DNA of 64,000 bases from Tellurirhabdus rosea (GTDB taxonomy: Bacteria; Bacteroidota; Bacteroidia; Cytophagales; Spirosomataceae), in contig NZ_CP111085.1 in NCBI RefSeq assembly GCF_026278345.1, positions 632,001 through 696,000 of the forward strand, in the 5' to 3' direction. Made by a program: the position numbers and the translations under genes. The notes under the pieces were generated by a model. It was not told the origin of the DNA, ran no database searches, and saw nothing but the letters and a program-made list of their open reading frames with translations. Positions 58,843 to 64,000 of the stretch are shown here, one piece after another (positions within the stretch are counted from its first letter, which is position 1; every line of letters begins with the position of its first letter).

Positions 58843-60186
58843 TTAGCCTTTAACCGCCAGCGGGCGCAGACCGGTCAAGTCCTCGATGCGGACCGGCTGG
58901 CCGGACTCTACGCTTTTGCGGGCGCCGATGCCGACCAGAATCGCCATCGCCCCGTCGCGGCTGCCGGCCGACTGCCGGTAGGTGTCCGGTTTGTTCGGAT
59001 TCCGGAAAATCTTGTCGCGCAGGATGGCGTCGCCCCCGCCGTGGCCCTCGGACTGCGGCACCTTGATGTACTCCACTTTGCCGAAGTTGTGCGACACCAT
59101 GATTTCGTCGTACGGCTCCAGCGTCATCGCGCCGCTTTCCTTGATCCAGGCGTCGATGCGGCCTTTGGTGCCGTTGAAGGCGATGCGGTAGCCTTCGTAG
59201 GGCGAATAGGTCGTCAGCGAGTAGCTTACGTTGGCCCCGTTGGCGTAGTGAATCGTGGCCGCCATTTTGTCGTAAATATTGATGTCTTCCTTGAACACGC
59301 AGCCGTCGCGGAGGTAGCCGTCGTGTTTCTCGTTGTCGACGTACAGGGCCGTCAGGCGCTTGTCCCGCGTCACGTCGAAGAAGAATTTACACTCCGACTT
59401 GTGCGGGCAGGAACGGCAGTTGACGCCCCGGAACGGGCCGTTTTTGCCGTAATGCTCCAGCGCGGCATTCGCGTACACGGTTTCCGGCTCCGATTCCAGC
59501 CACCAGTTCAGCAGGTCGAAGTGGTGCGACGCCTTGTGTACCCAGAGCGAACCGCTGTTTTCTTTCAGGCGGTGCCAGCGGCGGAAGTAATCGGCCCCGT
59601 GGCGCGTGTCGAGGTACCAGTGGAAATCCACGGACGTGATTTTGCCGATGGTGTCTGCGCGGAGCAGTTCGTAAATCTTCTGGCGGTGGGGCGAGTAGCG
59701 GTAATTGAACGTCACGGTCACCTTGCGGCCCGTCCGCTTTTCGGCGTCGAGGATGGCCCGGCACTTCGTTTCGTCGGTGGTCATGGGCTTCTCCGTGATG
59801 ATGTCGGCGCCCATTTCCATGCCTTTGATGATGAATTCGTGATGGGTGGCGTCCACCGTCGTGACGATGAGCAGGTCGGGTTTGGTTTCCCGCATCATCT
59901 TTTCAAAATCGGTGAACGTCGGGCAGCTGACGTTCATCATTTTCCGGGCGGTTTCGACCCGGCCGGGGTTTTTGTCGCACAGCCCGACGAATTCGGCGAT
60001 GTCGGCAAATTCTTTCACGACCGGCGAACCCCACATGCCCGTTCCCCGGTGGCCGGTGCCGACCATCGCTACTCTGCGTTTGGCCGCTTTGCCAAAGGCG
60101 TTCATTTTTGGAGCGGCTATGACACCGGCCGCCGCCAGGGTGGTGCGCCGGACAAAATCACGGCGGGAGAAGGAATTGGTTTTCAT
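58843..60186 (-). CDS. Tat-exported Gfo/Idh/MocA-family NAD(P)-linked protein
   Basis: A 447-aa protein from the ATG at 60186 (the frame is open to 60306, but that part is repeat DNA). It starts with a twin-arginine signal SRRDFVRRTTLAAAGVIAAP. The nucleotide-binding region AMVGTGHRGTGMWG and the family motif EKPMTTDETKCRAILDAEKRTGRK follow, where EKP holds the conserved Lys. The C-terminal domain has VDFHWYLDTRHGADYFRRWH, SGSLWVHKASHHFDLLNWWL and a Cys-rich FRGVNCRSCPHKSECKFF with four Cys, a possible metal site. The fold covers dehydrogenases and NAD-dependent glycosidases (GH109 type). It is downstream of susD in the last locus; substrate unknown. Confidence 0.85.
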   Translation of the reverse strand: MKTNSFSRRDFVRRTTLAAAGVIAAPKMNAFGKAAKRRVAMVGTGHRGTGMWGSPVVKEFADIAEFVGLCDKNPGRVETARKMMNVSCPTFTDFEKMMRETKPDLLIVTTVDATHHEFIIKGMEMGADIITEKPMTTDETKCRAILDAEKRTGRKVTVTFNYRYSPHRQKIYELLRADTIGKITSVDFHWYLDTRHGADYFRRWHRLKENSGSLWVHKASHHFDLLNWWLESEPETVYANAALEHYGKNGPFRGVNCRSCPHKSECKFFFDVTRDKRLTALYVDNEKHDGYLRDGCVFKEDINIYDKMAATIHYANGANVSYSLTTYSPYEGYRIAFNGTKGRIDAWIKESGAMTLEPYDEIMVSHNFGKVEYIKVPQSEGHGGGDAILRDKIFRNPNKPDTYRQSAGSRDGAMAILVGIGARKSVESGQPVRIEDLTGLRPLAVKG

Positions 60187-60223
60187 GGGATTTAGGAGGG
60201 TTAATTTTCTTGCTGAAGTTAGT

Positions 60224-60328
60224 AATTGAGCGAATGACTGAATGAGTGAATGACTGACCGGCTTTGCAACCGTAGCGGCAGACCACTCATTCAATAATTC
60301 AATCATTCAGTCATTCAATCATTCAATT
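60224..60328. repeat. Word-repeat inverted element between susD and Gfo/Idh genes
   Basis: Left arm 60224-60262 (AATTGAGCGAATGACTG and related words) and right arm 60278-60328 (TCATTCAA/TCAGTCAT words) pair imperfectly. On the minus strand the susD stop is the first TGA of the repeat (AATTGAATGATTG), so the last codons of the gene and the element share bases. Confidence 0.55.
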
Positions 60329-61813
60329 ATAGCCCGGATTCTGCTTCCAGAAGCCCGGATTGATCAGCATTTCGTTCTGCGGGATGGGGAACAGCAGGTC
60401 GTTTTCGTTCAGCGGCTTCGACAGTTTGATGGCGTTGGCCGTGGTGAATTTGGTCATCAGTTCGATGGCCCGGCCGGTCCGCACGATATCGTGCCAGCGC
60501 AGTCCTTCGGCGGCAAATTCCCAGCGGCGTTCCTGCTCCATCGCCAGCCGGAAGCCCGCTTTGGTCGCCGGTTTGACGTCCGGAACGCCCGCCCGTTTGC
60601 GGATGCGGTTCAGGATCGTCACGGCTTCGGTCGGCGGCGCGGCGCCTTCGGCGACTTCTTCGTTCAGGATTTCGGCGTACATCAGCAGCACGTCTTCGTA
60701 GCGAATCAGCGGGAAGTTAAGCGAGTAGTCGCTGCGGTTCTGCTGCGAAGTCGCGCCTTTTTCCAGAAACTTGGTGTACTGCATCCGTCCCGAACGGGCG
60801 TTGGTTTTCGTATCCACATAACCCGAATCGAGCGTGGCGGCTTTGCGCTGGTCGATGGCAGGCCAGGAGCTGTACAGCTCCAGGTCTACCTGTCCGTCGG
60901 GGCCGATGGGCTGGAAGGCCGACCACTGCGACGGAAACTGGAAGGCCATGTCCGAAGGTGCCTGCGAACCGATGCCGAAGCCGCCGGAGATGTACTGGAT
61001 TTCGAAAACGTGGTACTTGTTGTCGTTGGCCGTCTGGAAAAGCGCCTTGTAGGTCGGGGCAAACGTAAACGCCTTGCCTTCCTGGGCGATTACGTCGGCC
61101 AGTTCCTTCTTGGCGAGCGCCAGTTTATCGGCCTGTTTCAGCGGAAAGCCGGCCATCGTCAGGTACACCCGGCCGAGCAGGGCTTTGGCGGCCCATTTGG
61201 TGGCGCGGCCCTTGTCGGCGGTGGCGTAGGTTTCCGGCAGATTCTGGGCGGCAAACTGGAGGTCCGACACGATGAGGTTGTACACCTCCTTCGCCGGCGA
61301 ACGCGGAATCAGCTTCGCTTCTTCGATGCTCACGACCGTTTCCGACAGGGGAACGTCGCCCCAGAACCGCACGAGGTCGAAGTAGGCCAGCGCCCGCCAG
61401 AATTTGGCCTCGGCCTGAAACTGCGGCACCCGCTGGAATTTGAACGGCGCCACTTTTTCGAGCAGGATGTTGGACCGGTACACGATTTCGTACAGATCCG
61501 TCCAGGTCGCCTGAATCTGGCCGGTCTGCGACGTCATCAGGAAGTTGCCGATGTCGTTCCAGTCGCGCTGCACGTTCACCTGGGTTTCCAGCGTGTTGTC
61601 GGACCGGATTTCGGACATGTTCCAGAGCGAGTTGGTCGGCAGCGACAGACCCGAGTTGTAGATCGCGATAACGGCCTGGTTGATCTGCGTTTCGTCCTTG
61701 TAGAAGTCGCTGGCCGTGTTGCGGGCCAGCGGCGTGATGTTGAGCGTATCTTCCTTGCAGGACATGGTCAACCCCGTCAGGGCCGCAAGGGTGAGGATTT
61801 TTATGGCTTTCAT
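60323..61813 (-). CDS. SusD/RagB-family outer-membrane lipoprotein
   Basis: A 496-aa protein with a lipoprotein signal ending TMSC (Cys19). It has the SusD pattern: NTASDFYKDETQINQAVIAIYNSGLSL, SNILLEKVAPFKFQRVPQFQAEAKFWRALAYFDLVRFWGDVPLSETV, and near the end AEGLRWHDIVRTGRAIELM with LLFPIPQNEMLINPGFWKQNPGYN. Together with the SusC at its 5' side (17-bp gap) it forms a second glycan uptake pair in the rhamnogalacturonan region. Gfo/Idh, GH2, PL11 and CE8 genes follow on the same strand. Confidence 0.94.
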   Translation of the reverse strand: MKAIKILTLAALTGLTMSCKEDTLNITPLARNTASDFYKDETQINQAVIAIYNSGLSLPTNSLWNMSEIRSDNTLETQVNVQRDWNDIGNFLMTSQTGQIQATWTDLYEIVYRSNILLEKVAPFKFQRVPQFQAEAKFWRALAYFDLVRFWGDVPLSETVVSIEEAKLIPRSPAKEVYNLIVSDLQFAAQNLPETYATADKGRATKWAAKALLGRVYLTMAGFPLKQADKLALAKKELADVIAQEGKAFTFAPTYKALFQTANDNKYHVFEIQYISGGFGIGSQAPSDMAFQFPSQWSAFQPIGPDGQVDLELYSSWPAIDQRKAATLDSGYVDTKTNARSGRMQYTKFLEKGATSQQNRSDYSLNFPLIRYEDVLLMYAEILNEEVAEGAAPPTEAVTILNRIRKRAGVPDVKPATKAGFRLAMEQERRWEFAAEGLRWHDIVRTGRAIELMTKFTTANAIKLSKPLNENDLLFPIPQNEMLINPGFWKQNPGYN

Positions 61814-61830
61814 AATGGATCAGGTCAGTT

Positions 61831-64000
61831 TTACAGGTTCAGATTTACCCCTACCGAGAAGGTCCGGGACTGGGGGTAGCCGCCGTAGTCGCCGCCTTCG
61901 TTGTTGGCCGCTTCGGGCGTAAAACCACCGGTGTAGTTATGCCAGATGTAGGCATTTTCGACCGAAATGTAGACGCGGGCGCGGTTGTAGAACTTCGCCG
62001 ACGGCAGGTTGTAGCCCAGCGCCACGTTCTTCACGCGGATGTAGTCCGAGCTGTAGAGCCAGCGGGTGTCGTAGTAACCGCCCGTGGTGGCGTTGATGCT
62101 CGGCGTCATGCCGTCGCCGGGGTCCTGCTCCGACTTCCAGCGGTTCGACCACTTCGCCAGTTTGTTGTAAAGGTAACCCATGCCCGGACGGTCGATGGAG
62201 CGGCCGATCATCGAGTACACCTTGCCGCCCTGCTGCGCGTTGATGAACAGCGTCAGGTCAAAATTCCGGTAGGTGAACGTGTTGTTGAAACCGAAAATGA
62301 ACTTAGGCTGGGGTGAGCCGACGATGGTGCGGTCGCTGTTGTCGATCTTGCCGTCGCCGTTCACGTCGCGGTACTTCGAGTCGCCGACGCGGGTGTTGGT
62401 CATTTTCGGACCGGCATCCACTTCCGCCTGCGTCTTGTACACGCCGACGACATCATAGAGCATGAACACGCCGATCGGCTGGCCCACCTGGATCATCTGC
62501 GTCAGGTTGCTGAAGCCGGTCGGGATCGGGGTGTTGTCGTAGCCCAGTTTCAGCACTTTGTTCTGGTTGTACGACACGTTGTACGAACCCGTCCAGCGCA
62601 CCGGACCCAGCTTGCCGCGGGTGCTCACGCCCAGTTCAATCCCTTTGTTTTCGATGTCGCCGATGTTCTGCCAGCTCGTGGTAAAGCCCGTCGTGGACGA
62701 AACCGGCGTGCGGAACAGGAGGTCGGACGTGACGCGGCGGTAGGCGTCGAGGGTCAGTTGCACGCTGTTTTTCAGAATGCCGAGGTCCATCCCGACGTTG
62801 TACGAATCGGTCTGCTCCCAGCCGAGGTTCAGGTTTTCGATGGTCGAGGGGCTGTACCCGGCGACCATTGCCCCGTTGAGCGAGTAGTTGTTTACCCCCA
62901 GCAGTGAGAACTGCGCGTTGTTGGTGATCCGGTTGTTCCCTGTCACGCCCCAGCTCGCCCGCAGTTTCAGGTCCGAGATGAACGGTACGTTCGCCATGAA
63001 CGGCTCGGCCGACACGCGCCAGGCCGCCGACAGGGCCGGGAAAAGCCCCCAGCGGTTGTCGGCCCCGAATTTGCTCGACCCGTCGCGGCGCAGGCTGCCC
63101 GACAGCAGGAATTTCTCTTTGTAATCGTACTGAACGCGGCCGAAGTACGAGATCAGGGCTTCGCGCTCGCCGGTGATTTGCGACTGGCCGACCGTAGAGG
63201 AGGTATTGTCGAAGAGGTACGTCCAGTCGTTGGGGAACTTGTTATTTTCCTGCTGGCTGCGGTCGACGCCGTAGCGCTCGACGGAATAGCCCAGGATGGA
63301 GTTGACGCTATGGTCGCCGAACTTCCGGTTGTAATTCAGGACGCTCTGGAACAGGTAACGGGTCCGCTGCTCCTGCGTACGGCGCGAGCGGCTGAGGGCC
63401 CCTTCGTTGGTGGCCGTCGCCCAGTCGCGGCTGGCGCTGGTGGGCACCCACTGCTGCTCCATCCAGTTGTTGTTGTCCATCCCGCCCGTCAGTTGCAGTT
63501 GCAGCCCTTTGTAGAGATCAACGTTCAGGTACATGTTGGCGTTCAGGCGCGAGCGCGTGCCGTCGGTCGAGGTGCGTTCCATGACGGCTACCGGGCTGAC
63601 GTACCGGCCCGACCAGGCATAGGCCCCATAAGGCTGGGCACCCACGTACACGCCGGCGTCGAGCGGGCCGACGGGCGGCATCTGCACGGCGTTCATGGCC
63701 TGCTGGTCTTTGCCGTCGACGCGGCCGAGCGTCGACCATTCCATCGACGGCGCGAGCGTCATGCCAAACCGCATTCCTTTCCGGAGTTTGGCGTCGAAGT
63801 TGGCGCGGAGTGTAGCGCGGCGCAGATTCGTCCCGATGACGATGCCGTCCTGATCGAGGTACGCACCGGATACGTTATACGTCACGTCGTCCGTACCGCC
63901 CGCCACGCCGAGCTGGTAGTTCTGCATCCGGGCCTGGCGGAAGAACGCGTCCTGCCAGTCGGTGAAGGCGAGGCTGTCGGAGCCGTACGCCCATTTCGGG
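61831..64000 (-). CDS. SusC/RagA-family TonB-linked outer-membrane protein, C-terminal part
   Basis: The frame is open from the stop at 61831 to the right edge, giving about 722 residues of the C-terminal barrel; the signal, regulatory domain and plug lie outside the window. The visible part starts KWAYGSDSLAFTDWQDAFFRQARMQNY, a typical SusC segment after the plug. It continues with barrel strands and ends PQSRTFSVGVNLNL. Partner of the SusD gene 17 bp downstream. An internal ATG at 63927 should not be taken as the start. Confidence 0.93.
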   Translation of the reverse strand, partial: PKWAYGSDSLAFTDWQDAFFRQARMQNYQLGVAGGTDDVTYNVSGAYLDQDGIVIGTNLRRATLRANFDAKLRKGMRFGMTLAPSMEWSTLGRVDGKDQQAMNAVQMPPVGPLDAGVYVGAQPYGAYAWSGRYVSPVAVMERTSTDGTRSRLNANMYLNVDLYKGLQLQLTGGMDNNNWMEQQWVPTSASRDWATATNEGALSRSRRTQEQRTRYLFQSVLNYNRKFGDHSVNSILGYSVERYGVDRSQQENNKFPNDWTYLFDNTSSTVGQSQITGEREALISYFGRVQYDYKEKFLLSGSLRRDGSSKFGADNRWGLFPALSAAWRVSAEPFMANVPFISDLKLRASWGVTGNNRITNNAQFSLLGVNNYSLNGAMVAGYSPSTIENLNLGWEQTDSYNVGMDLGILKNSVQLTLDAYRRVTSDLLFRTPVSSTTGFTTSWQNIGDIENKGIELGVSTRGKLGPVRWTGSYNVSYNQNKVLKLGYDNTPIPTGFSNLTQMIQVGQPIGVFMLYDVVGVYKTQAEVDAGPKMTNTRVGDSKYRDVNGDGKIDNSDRTIVGSPQPKFIFGFNNTFTYRNFDLTLFINAQQGGKVYSMIGRSIDRPGMGYLYNKLAKWSNRWKSEQDPGDGMTPSINATTGGYYDTRWLYSSDYIRVKNVALGYNLPSAKFYNRARVYISVENAYIWHNYTGGFTPEAANNEGGDYGGYPQSRTFSVGVNLNL

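Noticed and set aside
61831-63927. A 698-residue protein starting at the internal ATG 63927
   Set aside because: The frame continues upstream to the window edge with typical SusC sequence, so this Met is internal.
1-64000. tRNA, rRNA, integrase, transposase or prophage genes
   Set aside because: None was recognised in gene gaps or among the proteins; repeats alone do not show mobility.

Overview
The window reads as chromosomal DNA of a GC-rich Bacteroidota bacterium, most likely order Cytophagales and near Spirosoma/Larkinella/Rudanella. The basis is three SusC/SusD outer-membrane pairs, a type IX secretion (T9SS) sorting domain on one exported enzyme, Bacteroidota-type promoter words (TAnnTTTG) and the RhaI plus fused RhaD/lactaldehyde dehydrogenase version of L-rhamnose catabolism. 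I saw no rRNA, tRNA, transposase, integrase, prophage gene or CRISPR array.

Left part (1-10825). A carbamoyltransferase cut by the window edge, an Ldh2-family dehydrogenase and a small exported protein are followed by a minus-strand operon of four genes. In transcription order it encodes an exported WD40-like beta-propeller, an exported 1183-aa TPR protein, a degenerate SIR2-like/TIR protein, and a membrane-spanning STAND NTPase whose gene overlaps the TIR gene by 47 nt. The layout suggests an envelope-spanning alarm: sensors outside the inner membrane, a STAND switch through it, and a cytosolic TIR NADase-type effector. It is the best candidate here for an undescribed immunity or conflict system.

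Middle part (10940-24683). aroA, a SusC/SusD pair of unknown substrate, DUF4260, an NAD-dependent epimerase-like protein, an AraC-type regulator, an acyltransferase, a helical-backbone metal receptor, an exported protein of unknown function and an HK-RR two-component pair.

Right part (25057-64000). A large locus for rhamnogalacturonan/pectin breakdown and L-rhamnose use. Exported enzymes are GH105, two CE12 acetylesterases, a sulfatase, an unassigned (alpha/alpha)6-type glycosidase, GH28, CE8, PL11 (with T9SS domain), GH2 and a Tat-exported Gfo/Idh/MocA protein, plus two SusC/SusD pairs. Inside the cell, RhaT imports L-rhamnose, RhaI and a rhamnulokinase convert it to rhamnulose-1-phosphate, the fused RhaD splits this and oxidises lactaldehyde to L-lactate, and LutABC oxidises lactate to pyruvate. 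A GntR-type regulator lies inside the cluster. A recurring motif, CAGGAGAGTW followed by a second partial copy, sits just upstream of rhaT, rhaD, rhaI, GH105, GH28 and susC, which points to one shared regulon.

Intergenic DNA is unusual. Many gene ends are followed by inverted repeats built from stuttering 7-8-nt words that start at the stop codon. There is also a large cruciform of six ~50-bp units (35190-35566) and an array of 42-bp tandem repeats between the rhamnulokinase gene and lutA.
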